Below are positions 1 to 8,574 of a stretch of DNA of 8,574 nt, piece by piece. The notes beneath the pieces are model-generated. The model was given only the letters and a program-made list of their open reading frames with translations. It searched no databases and was not told the origin of the DNA. Each line of letters opens with the position of its first letter. Positions within the stretch are counted from its first letter, which is position 1. The stretch is from an uncultured Bacteroidales bacterium (GTDB lineage Bacteria; Bacteroidota; Bacteroidia; Bacteroidales; UBA932). The DNA is taken from contig CAMJHW010000055.1 of the NCBI GenBank assembly GCA_946405645.1, forward strand, positions 1-8,574, in the 5' to 3' direction. Position numbers and translations under genes: made by a program.

Positions 1-1044
1 GTCCAGACCATGGAGTTCGACATGGGCGGACAGAAGGTTACCTATGACATGCCCGGCGTCGCCGAGCTCACCGAGAAGCAGGGCGGAGTATGGGAGTACA
101 CTACTCCTTTCAAGGTCGCTCCCGAGATGTACACCTACACATATACAGTTGACGGCACTCAGGTCATCGATCCCAACAATGTCTTCGTCAACCGCGACAT
201 CGCCTCGTTGACCAGCGTATTGCTGGTGCCCGAGGCCGGTGCGCGCAGCGACCTGTATGCGGTTCACCGCGTTCCGCACGGAACCGTCTCCAAGGTTTGG
301 TATTACAGTGCTACGGAAGGCTTTGACCGTCGCATGACCGTCTATACCCCCGCCGGCTATGAGGACAATCCCAAGGTCAGATATCCCGTCCTGTACGTGC
401 TTCACGGTATTGGCGGTGATGAGGATGCGTGGGTGACCCAGGGCCGCGCCACACAGATCCTTGACAACCTTATCGCGAGGGGAGAGGCCAAGCCCATGAT
501 CGTGGTCTTCACCAACGGCAATATCTCCCAAGAGGCCGCTCCGCTGGAGAATTCCACCGGATACACCCGTCCGACGATGGATCTTCCGCAGACTATGGAG
601 GGCACCTTCGAGACCGCTTTCCCTGAGGTCGTGAAGTTCATCGACAGCCATTACAGGACTATCGCCAAGAAGCAGGGTCGTGCCATCTGCGGCCTCTCCA
701 TGGGCGGTTTCCATACCCTCTATATCACTTTGAACAATCCCGACATGTTCAACTATTCGGGCATGTTCTCCGCTGCAATCGGCACCGGGTCGGAGCAGAC
801 TGCTGCACACAAGGAGATATATGAGAATGTGGATGGCAAGCTCGCGACCTACTTCTCCAAGAAGCCCGCGATGCTGTGGATCGGTATCGGCAAGACCGAC
901 TTCCTGATCGAGTCCAACAACGAGTTCCGCGCAAAACTTGACGCCGCAGGATATCCATACAAATACATGGAAACCGATGGCGGCCATATCTGGCGCAACT
1001 GGAGGATCTACCTCAGCGAGTTCGTTCCTCTGTTGTTCAAATAG
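1..1044 (+). CDS. CE1-type alpha/beta-hydrolase esterase with N-terminal E-set domain, 5' partial
   Basis: This is a serine esterase of the carbohydrate esterase family 1 (feruloyl, acetyl-xylan or enterochelin-esterase-like) type, which cleaves ester-linked acyl groups, usually from plant polysaccharides. The reading frame is open to base 1 (it begins V-Q-T before the first ATG at 10), so the gene starts upstream. The signal peptide and the first strands of the E-set/CBM48-like domain are missing; I infer that several dozen residues are lost. Counting from the Met at base 10, residues 1 to about 75 are the rest of the E-set domain (YTYTYTVDG, then IDPNNVFVNRD). The alpha/beta-hydrolase fold follows. 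It shows the oxyanion-loop motif LHGIGGDEDAW, the nucleophile elbow GLSMGG with Ser230, a probable acid Asp297 (GIGKTDF) and a probable catalytic His326 (GGHIWRNW). The C-terminus is complete at TAG 1042-1044. It converges on the GH97 gene across a hairpin terminator. The family is clear; the substrate ester is not. Confidence 0.9.
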   Translation, partial: VQTMEFDMGGQKVTYDMPGVAELTEKQGGVWEYTTPFKVAPEMYTYTYTVDGTQVIDPNNVFVNRDIASLTSVLLVPEAGARSDLYAVHRVPHGTVSKVWYYSATEGFDRRMTVYTPAGYEDNPKVRYPVLYVLHGIGGDEDAWVTQGRATQILDNLIARGEAKPMIVVFTNGNISQEAAPLENSTGYTRPTMDLPQTMEGTFETAFPEVVKFIDSHYRTIAKKQGRAICGLSMGGFHTLYITLNNPDMFNYSGMFSAAIGTGSEQTAAHKEIYENVDGKLATYFSKKPAMLWIGIGKTDFLIESNNEFRAKLDAAGYPYKYMETDGGHIWRNWRIYLSEFVPLLFK

Positions 1045-1083
1045 ACGTGTTATGTAACTCTCTCTTTGACAGCATATTATGAT

Positions 1084-1116
1084 AAAGCCCTCCCTGGTTA
1101 TTTGGGGAGGGTTTTT
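1084..1116 (+). terminator. Rho-independent terminator after the esterase gene, probably bidirectional
   Basis: A perfect 7-bp GC-rich stem, CCCTCCC (1088-1094) with GGGAGGG (1105-1111), encloses a 10-base loop and is followed directly by TTTTT (1112-1116). AAA at 1084-1086 can pair with the T-run and extend the stem. It lies 40 bases after the esterase stop. On the minus strand the same hairpin is followed by CTTTAT, a weaker U-tract, and it lies 43 bases beyond the GH97 stop. It can therefore serve both convergent genes, more strongly on the plus strand. Confidence 0.85.
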
Positions 1117-1153
1117 GCGTAAGTCATTAACTTGCAGTTATTTATATAGCACG

Positions 1154-3100
1154 CTATCCGATGATGACGACGGCGCCGTCGTTCTGGGCGATTTCTACCA
1201 GGTTGGCCTTGGCGGCTTTCGAGCCGGCCTTTGCCTTGTAGTCGACAGCCTTCTGCTGCTGCGAGCCGCCGTGCAGGACGGTCATCGAGGCGGGGGAGCC
1301 TAACTCTGTAGCCACTGCCTTGAGATCGAGCTTGTACGGAGTTGCATCCGCATTGATGGCCGAGACATACCACTTAACTCCCTTTCGGCGGGCGATGACG
1401 GCATATTTGCCGGGATAACCGTCGATGTAACGGATATCGTCCCAAGTGGTGGGCACATCCCTCAGGAAGTCAAGGCAGTAGGCGGGAGCATCTTCGAGAT
1501 TGTTCGGCGCCAGCGCGAAGTTCTGGATGGGGTTCTGGAAGAGGACGGCGGTGGCGAGCTCGAACTCGTCGGTGGTGCGGCGTATCGGCCTGCGCGCGTT
1601 GGCCTTGTTCAGGAACTTGTTGAGGAAGCATCCTCCGAACTCCATGCATCCGACGGCATTGCGGATGAACGGATGGAGCGTAGCGTTCTGGGCCTCGATG
1701 TCGCACTCGTGCTGACCGAATACGAGGTTCTCCGAAGCGCGGACGGCCTCGCTGCCGACGTAGTTGGGATACATCCTTTCCCAGCCTCGGGGCAGGGTGC
1801 AGCCGTGGAATATCACCATCAGTCCGTAGTCGTCCGCGTCGCTGAGGACGCCCTCATATATGCGCATGGTCTCCTGCTTGTCGCCTCCGAAGAAATCGAC
1901 CTTGATGCCCTTGACCCCTATGTCCTGGAGCCACTTCATCTCTTTCTTGCGCTCGACGGGGCTGTCCATCTTGTTGAGGGGGCACTGCGAGATGTCGTTC
2001 CAGTAACCGCTGGACGAATACCAGAGGAACACGTCCACTCCCTTGGAATGTGCGTATTTAACCAGTTCCTCCATCCTCTCGTAGCCGATGTTCTTGTCCC
2101 AGAAATTGTCCACGAGGACATACTGGAAATCCATGGCGGCGGCAAGGTCGATGTACTTGACCTGGTCGTCGTAGTTGATGCTGCCGTCCTGCCAGAGGAT
2201 CCAGCTCCAGGTGCCCTTGCCGAACTTGTAATTGTGCTTCGAGACATATCTGGGTTCCACTACGTCCCAGGTGACGGTGCTTTCGGCTATCGGCTTAAGG
2301 GTGCTGCCTACGGTGATCGTGCGCCAGGGGGTGGATCCGGGGACTGCGAAAGCCGGTTCGACCGTGCCGTTGCCGTCGTTCTCCTCCGGCATCGGGAATT
2401 CGATCCTGTAGCCTCCCTGCGGACTCCAGTCGCTCAGGCGGCTGCCGCAGTAGCGGCTGTCGACTCCGGTCTCGCTCACGAGCGCCCAGCCGTCGTCGCC
2501 GACCTTGAAGAGGCAGGGGAAGGTGTAGCCGTGACCGTACTGCGACTTCTCGCTCATGGGCTTGTCGATGGCATAGAACTCCTCATAACTGGGCTTGGTG
2601 CGCTGCCAGCCTATCATGGCGTCGCTCTGAGGGGTGAGGAAGGTGGTGGTCCCTTCCGGGAAATCGAATCCCGTCGTCTCTTCGAAGATGCGGATGCTTG
2701 CCCAGCGGGGATTGTCCACGACATAGCGGAAAGCGACGTCGCTGTCGCTGACGCAAAACTCCACCTTGACGGCATCGCCGGCTTCGTTCTCCAGGGTGCA
2801 TATCAGGACGTTGGCGTCGTATGTGATACGGCCTTTCTTGATGCGGTCGAGGGTATATGAGTCGTGAATGGCCGAGGACTCGGCTTCCGTGACTTTGGCA
2901 TTCATGAAGTCGCCGCGGTTGGAGCGGAACCCGAGAACCGAAGGAAGTATGATGTCCTTGCCGTCGAGGGTGACGCTGTAACGGGCGTCGTCAGACACTG
3001 TGACGGCCAGCCTTCCGTCCGGGCTGGTGACGGTATTGGGGGCTGCGGACACGGGCAGCCAGAGCAGGCTCAGGCAAAGAACGAACAGGTATTTTTTCAT
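1154..3100 (-). CDS. Secreted glycoside hydrolase family 97 enzyme (alpha-glucosidase/alpha-galactosidase family)
   Basis: GH97 enzymes hydrolyse alpha-glycosidic bonds; SusB-like members are inverting alpha-glucosidases and another branch is retaining alpha-galactosidases. The product is 648 residues, within the usual family length. Residues 1-20 form a signal peptide (MKKYLFVLCL core, VSAA cleavage region), suggesting periplasmic location. Residues from about 22 to 275 fit the N-terminal beta-sandwich (TSPDGRLAVTVS; LTPQSDAMIGWQRTKPSY), about 280-540 the TIM barrel (WSWILWQDGS; YVLVDNFWD; GIKVDFFGGDKQ; FHGCTLPRGWERMYPN), and the rest the C-terminal beta domain. Asp402 in KVDFF is at the position I recall as the nucleophile of retaining members. 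Glu451 (GSEA) or Glu457 (ASEN) is the likely acid/base. A GTG at 3124 would add eight residues, but it overlaps the promoter -7 box, so ATG 3100 is chosen. There is no Shine-Dalgarno, as usual in this phylum. The gene is divergent from the GH2 gene. Family certain, substrate not. Confidence 0.93.
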   Translation of the reverse strand: MKKYLFVLCLSLLWLPVSAAPNTVTSPDGRLAVTVSDDARYSVTLDGKDIILPSVLGFRSNRGDFMNAKVTEAESSAIHDSYTLDRIKKGRITYDANVLICTLENEAGDAVKVEFCVSDSDVAFRYVVDNPRWASIRIFEETTGFDFPEGTTTFLTPQSDAMIGWQRTKPSYEEFYAIDKPMSEKSQYGHGYTFPCLFKVGDDGWALVSETGVDSRYCGSRLSDWSPQGGYRIEFPMPEENDGNGTVEPAFAVPGSTPWRTITVGSTLKPIAESTVTWDVVEPRYVSKHNYKFGKGTWSWILWQDGSINYDDQVKYIDLAAAMDFQYVLVDNFWDKNIGYERMEELVKYAHSKGVDVFLWYSSSGYWNDISQCPLNKMDSPVERKKEMKWLQDIGVKGIKVDFFGGDKQETMRIYEGVLSDADDYGLMVIFHGCTLPRGWERMYPNYVGSEAVRASENLVFGQHECDIEAQNATLHPFIRNAVGCMEFGGCFLNKFLNKANARRPIRRTTDEFELATAVLFQNPIQNFALAPNNLEDAPAYCLDFLRDVPTTWDDIRYIDGYPGKYAVIARRKGVKWYVSAINADATPYKLDLKAVATELGSPASMTVLHGGSQQQKAVDYKAKAGSKAAKANLVEIAQNDGAVVIIG

Positions 3101-3123
3101 GATCCGTAGTTTTGGTGTTTCCA

Positions 3124-3131
3124 CAAATATA
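3124..3131 (-). promoter_or_regulatory. Bacteroidota-type -7 promoter element for the GH97 gene
   Basis: Read on the minus strand this is TATATTTG, a perfect match to the Bacteroidota -7 consensus TAnnTTTG. It ends 23 bases before the GH97 ATG at 3100, which leaves a very short leader. I see no convincing TTTG -33 element upstream; many promoters of this phylum have a weak one. Confidence 0.65.
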
Positions 3132-3151
3132 GCAAATTGGAAGGAAAATGA

Positions 3152-6289
<3,138 letters not shown>

Positions 6290-6298
6290 ACTGTTCAA

Positions 6299-7387
6299 AT
6301 GTCCGGAAAGACTCTCAAGGACCGTTTCCTTTCCGTGGATATCCTCCGCGGAATGACGGTCTGTTTCATGATAATCGTCAACAACGGAGCCGGGAAGTCC
6401 TTTCCCTTCCTCCGTCACGCCCAATGGAACGGCATGACTCCCTGCGACATGGTCTTTCCGTTCTTCCTGTTCATAATGGGGGTGTCTGTCGCTCTGGCTT
6501 CGCCAAAAAGCATTGGCAAGATCCTCGGACGCACAGTATCGATCATCCTGGTCTGCTGGGGCATCTTCTGGTTCGGATGCCTGCTCGGCGGTGACTGGCT
6601 TCCGTTCGATCATTTCCGTCTGACGGGAGTGCTCGTTCGGATTGCCCTGTCATATTGTGCCGTAGCCCTTTTGGCAAGGAAGCTCAAGCCAGGACCCCTT
6701 GCCGGCATCGCGGCTGCGCTTCTTTGTCTTTATTCCGTCCTGCTCCTGGCCGGCAACGGTTACGTCAATGACGAAACGAGCATAATCGCGAAAGTAGACA
6801 TTGCCTTGCTGGGACAGAACCATCTTTACAGGCAGATGCCTGTGGATCCGGAAGGCCTGCTGGGCCTGATCCCTTCGGTGGCTCACGCCATATTAGGCTA
6901 TCTGTGCGGTAGGATTCTCAAGTCTGACAGCACACCCGGAGGCAGAGTGTTGCGCATGGCATCCTTTGGAGCGGTACTGCTTGTAGCGGGGCTCATCGTC
7001 AGGATATGGCTCCCGCTCAACAAAACCATATGGTCACCCTCCTTCGTGCTCGTCACATGCGGCTCCGCAGCCATCCTCCTCGCATTGCTTTCCCTTCTGC
7101 TTGACGGGAACCTCACGGCCCGCCCCGTCCGCTCGGGCGACATGCCGGAGCGTGACCGGGCAGGATTCTTCAAGGTATTCGGCGTCAACCCCCTTGCCCT
7201 TTATGTGCTGAGTGAAGTCCTTGCGACCATCTCCTGGCATTTTTCGATCCCTCGGAAGGCCTCAGAACTCTTCCGCGGCTTCCTTCCTCCCGAGTGGGCT
7301 TCGCTCCTCTACGCCCTCCTCTTTATGCTCATCTGCTGGAGCGTCGGACTCCTTTTGTACCGGAAGAAGGTTTATATCAAGCTTTAG
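6299..7387 (+). CDS. Multi-pass membrane acyltransferase, HGSNAT/COG4299 (DUF5009) family
   Basis: This is a 362-residue inner-membrane protein related to heparan-alpha-glucosaminide N-acetyltransferase, the human lysosomal enzyme that carries acetyl groups across a membrane to terminal glucosamine. The family signature is clear: SVDILRGMTVCFMIIVNN (residues 12-29), then LRHAQWNGMTPCDMVFPFF (38-56) with His40 at the position of the active-site His of human HGSNAT, then DPEGLLGLIPSVAHAILG (183-200), NKTIWSPSFVL (241-251) and FGVNPLALYVLSE (294-306). About ten hydrophobic segments can be counted. The ATG lies 9 bases after the GH2 stop with no promoter or terminator between, so it is probably the second gene of that operon. 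The acceptor is unknown; a sugar released by the glycosidases or an envelope glycan are both possible. Bacterial relatives often sit in sugar-utilisation clusters and few are characterised. The stop is one base from the stop of the convergent phosphatase gene. Confidence 0.88.
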   Translation: MSGKTLKDRFLSVDILRGMTVCFMIIVNNGAGKSFPFLRHAQWNGMTPCDMVFPFFLFIMGVSVALASPKSIGKILGRTVSIILVCWGIFWFGCLLGGDWLPFDHFRLTGVLVRIALSYCAVALLARKLKPGPLAGIAAALLCLYSVLLLAGNGYVNDETSIIAKVDIALLGQNHLYRQMPVDPEGLLGLIPSVAHAILGYLCGRILKSDSTPGGRVLRMASFGAVLLVAGLIVRIWLPLNKTIWSPSFVLVTCGSAAILLALLSLLLDGNLTARPVRSGDMPERDRAGFFKVFGVNPLALYVLSEVLATISWHFSIPRKASELFRGFLPPEWASLLYALLFMLICWSVGLLLYRKKVYIKL

Positions 7388-7388
7388 A

Positions 7389-8516
7389 TCAGTCCTTGAC
7401 GATCAGATACTGCCGCAGCAGATGGATTTCGCCCGGAGTGAGCGGGTCCACCTTGTCGGAGTGTCTGGTGGTGGCCCAGTTCAGCGCAAGTTCATTGATG
7501 CTGGTTCCCGGTGCGCCGAACTGACGAAGATAGGTGACAAGCTCGTAGAGGATATGCGTTTCCTCTTCCGTGGCTCGATAGTTCCTCAGACGGGTATTCG
7601 CCCTTCCGAAGGTGGTCAGTTCATAATCCTTTGAAAGGTCGCTTTCCGAAACGCCCAGAAGCGCCTCGATGAGGAAAGCAAGCGAGCCGGTACGGTCGGC
7701 GCCGCCGGCGCAGTGGAAGAATACGGACCTGCCTTCTCCAAGCCAGCCGATGATCGAACGGATGGCCTGCTGGTAGAGCTCCTCGGTATTGCCCGTACCC
7801 CTGCCGAGGTTCTTCTCGACGGGGAGCTTGAGATATACGGTCTCGGGCATCACGGCTCCTACCTTGTACTCACTTTCCTTGATCCCTCGCAGGTCCAGGT
7901 CGACGGAGATTCCCAGGTCCTTGAGGAATATCTCCCTTCCCTTGTCGGAAATCCTCTCGAGGGCGGCGCCCCTGTAGAGCTTGCCGTAGGCGATATGTCC
8001 TCCTTCGGCTTTCCAGCCGCCGAGGTCGCGCATGTTGCCGGCCACTCCGTTGATCATGCGAAGCGGGCCTACGGGCATTACGCACGCGCTTTTCAGGACT
8101 TTCCCGTCGGCAGCCAGTACCTTATAGTAATATTTCTCACCGGGGACAAGGTTGAAGACCTCGGCGGGAGAAGTCTCCGCCGACACTTCGAAAGCATTCT
8201 CGAAAAGAGGAGACTTGGACAACCGGATACTGGCCGCAGACCCTCCATTCCACGAGATCCTGACCGGAAGCGGCCTGTCGTTGGCTCCGTGCTCTTTCCT
8301 GTAGTCCCTTGCAAATGAAACGGTGTAGTCGGGATCGTTCGAATAATCGACTTCTTCCAGGAACATCCTGGTTCCGGGATTCTCGATGTCGCACTCTTCC
8401 AGTTCCAAAGCCGGCTGGACGGTTGCGGAATTGGTGACGTGGCGGGTCGGCGAGCACGAGCCCGCAAACAATGCAGCGACGGCTGCAAACAGAAGGAATC
8501 TTCTTGTGGTTTTCAT
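7389..8516 (-). CDS. Exported lipoprotein with tyrosine-phosphatase (Y_phosphatase3-like) domain
   Basis: The 375-residue product starts with a lipoprotein signal (MKTTRRFLLF, lipobox FAGSC, Cys21), so it should be lipid-anchored in the envelope. After a variable linker, residues about 80-145 look like a small fibronectin-III or purple-acid-phosphatase-N-like beta domain (RISWNGGSAASIRLSKS; LVPGEKYYYKVLA). The catalytic domain runs from about 155 to 330. It begins with the family hallmark NMRDLGGW (161-168) and YRGAAL, and contains the P-loop HCAGGADRTG with nucleophile Cys269 and Arg275, the CX5R arrangement of protein tyrosine and dual-specificity phosphatases. A DLDLRG segment (206-211) precedes it. 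The active site appears intact. Substrate could be phosphotyrosine, a phospholipid or another phosphoester outside the cytoplasm. The gene follows the partial reading frame at 8542-8574 by 25 bases, so it may be the downstream member of an operon entering from the right. No terminator is seen at its 3' end. Confidence 0.9.
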   Translation of the reverse strand: MKTTRRFLLFAAVAALFAGSCSPTRHVTNSATVQPALELEECDIENPGTRMFLEEVDYSNDPDYTVSFARDYRKEHGANDRPLPVRISWNGGSAASIRLSKSPLFENAFEVSAETSPAEVFNLVPGEKYYYKVLAADGKVLKSACVMPVGPLRMINGVAGNMRDLGGWKAEGGHIAYGKLYRGAALERISDKGREIFLKDLGISVDLDLRGIKESEYKVGAVMPETVYLKLPVEKNLGRGTGNTEELYQQAIRSIIGWLGEGRSVFFHCAGGADRTGSLAFLIEALLGVSESDLSKDYELTTFGRANTRLRNYRATEEETHILYELVTYLRQFGAPGTSINELALNWATTRHSDKVDPLTPGEIHLLRQYLIVKD

Positions 8517-8541
8517 AGCATTCAGTTGTTTTTCATCGTGT

Positions 8542-8574
8542 TCAGTCGACGAATGTCATTTCATCGAACAGGTA
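8542..8574 (-). CDS. Probable 3' end of an upstream gene (last ten codons)
   Basis: Read leftward from the window edge, one minus-strand frame gives YLFDEMTFVD followed by TGA (8544-8542). The other two frames stop sooner. The alternating hydrophobic ending resembles a final beta-strand, as in many secreted beta-sandwich or glycan-binding proteins of Bacteroidota, but ten residues cannot identify a family. The 25-base distance to the phosphatase ATG, without a -7 box in between, fits one operon. It could still be intergenic sequence that is open by chance. Confidence 0.45.
   Translation of the reverse strand, partial: YLFDEMTFVD

Noticed and set aside
1045..1153. Possible small RNA or small gene between the convergent esterase and GH97 genes
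   Set aside because: Apart from the terminator hairpin I see no promoter element or plausible small coding frame. The frame starting at 1079 runs through the hairpin into the complement of the GH97 gene.
1673..2860. 395-codon open frame on the plus strand opposite the GH97 gene
   Set aside because: It lies wholly inside a well-recognised GH97 gene. Its translation is low-complexity Val/Ala/Asp/Leu-rich with no family motif, as expected for a shadow frame in GC-biased coding DNA.
7713..8318. 201-codon open frame on the plus strand opposite the phosphatase gene
   Set aside because: The minus-strand frame carries a lipobox and a complete phosphatase P-loop. This frame has no motif and is a shadow.
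8528..8540. Tiny minus-strand frame ATGAAAAACAAC-TGA just before the phosphatase start, as a possible leader peptide
   Set aside because: Four codons with no regulatory codon pattern and no attenuator hairpin nearby; it resembles a chance A-rich leader.
8521..8566. Short direct repeats TTCAGT (8521, 8541) and TTTCATCG (8531, 8559) upstream of the phosphatase gene
   Set aside because: The copies are short, have different spacings (20 and 28 bases), and one pair partly overlaps the probable coding end of the upstream gene. Chance is the simplest explanation.

Overview
The window looks like chromosomal DNA of a Bacteroidales-type bacterium (phylum Bacteroidota), probably a carbohydrate-degrading gut or host-associated species. 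Four things point there. The enzyme families (secreted LacZ-type GH2, GH97, CE1 esterase with an N-terminal E-set domain, COG4299/DUF5009 membrane acyltransferase) are typical of that phylum. The two visible promoters match the Bacteroidota -7 element TAnnTTTG. Start codons lack Shine-Dalgarno sequences. Most products carry export signals. By eye the coding DNA is GC-rich, which would suit a higher-GC Bacteroidales lineage better than classic Bacteroides, but the genus cannot be fixed from this window.

Layout from left to right. (1) Positions 1-1044, plus strand: the C-terminal majority of a CE1-type esterase whose 5' end lies outside the window. (2) Positions 1045-1153: a short convergent intergenic region with a GC-rich hairpin and T-run that can end transcription from both sides. 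(3) Positions 1154-3100, minus strand: a secreted GH97 glycosidase with the Asp typical of the retaining branch. (4) Positions 3101-3181: a compact divergent promoter region with two perfect, mirror-image TATATTTG -7 boxes. (5) Positions 3182-6289, plus strand: a secreted GH2 beta-galactosidase, followed after 9 bases by (6) a polytopic HGSNAT/DUF5009-like acyltransferase at 6299-7387. (7) Positions 7389-8516, minus strand: a lipoprotein tyrosine-phosphatase-like protein whose stop codon lies one base from the acyltransferase stop. (8) Positions 8542-8574, minus strand: probably the last ten codons of another gene transcribed in the same direction as the phosphatase. No stretch over about 110 bases lacks a gene.

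Taken together, genes 1-6 look like an accessory carbohydrate-utilisation cluster. An esterase could remove acyl groups, and GH97 (possibly alpha-galactosidase-like) and GH2 beta-galactosidase could remove sugars in the periplasm or at the cell surface. A membrane acyltransferase could then modify a sugar or envelope glycan. No SusC/SusD pair, sulfatase or regulator is visible, so this is at most part of a polysaccharide utilisation locus, and the substrate cannot be named. The phosphatase and its upstream neighbour may be a separate transcription unit.

I found no mobile element, CRISPR array, tRNA or rRNA. I did not find a clearly novel multi-gene system. The most interesting points are the mirrored divergent promoter, the acyltransferase coupled to the beta-galactosidase, the divergent active-site motif of the GH97 enzyme, and the exported phosphatase with an N-terminal beta-sandwich-like domain.
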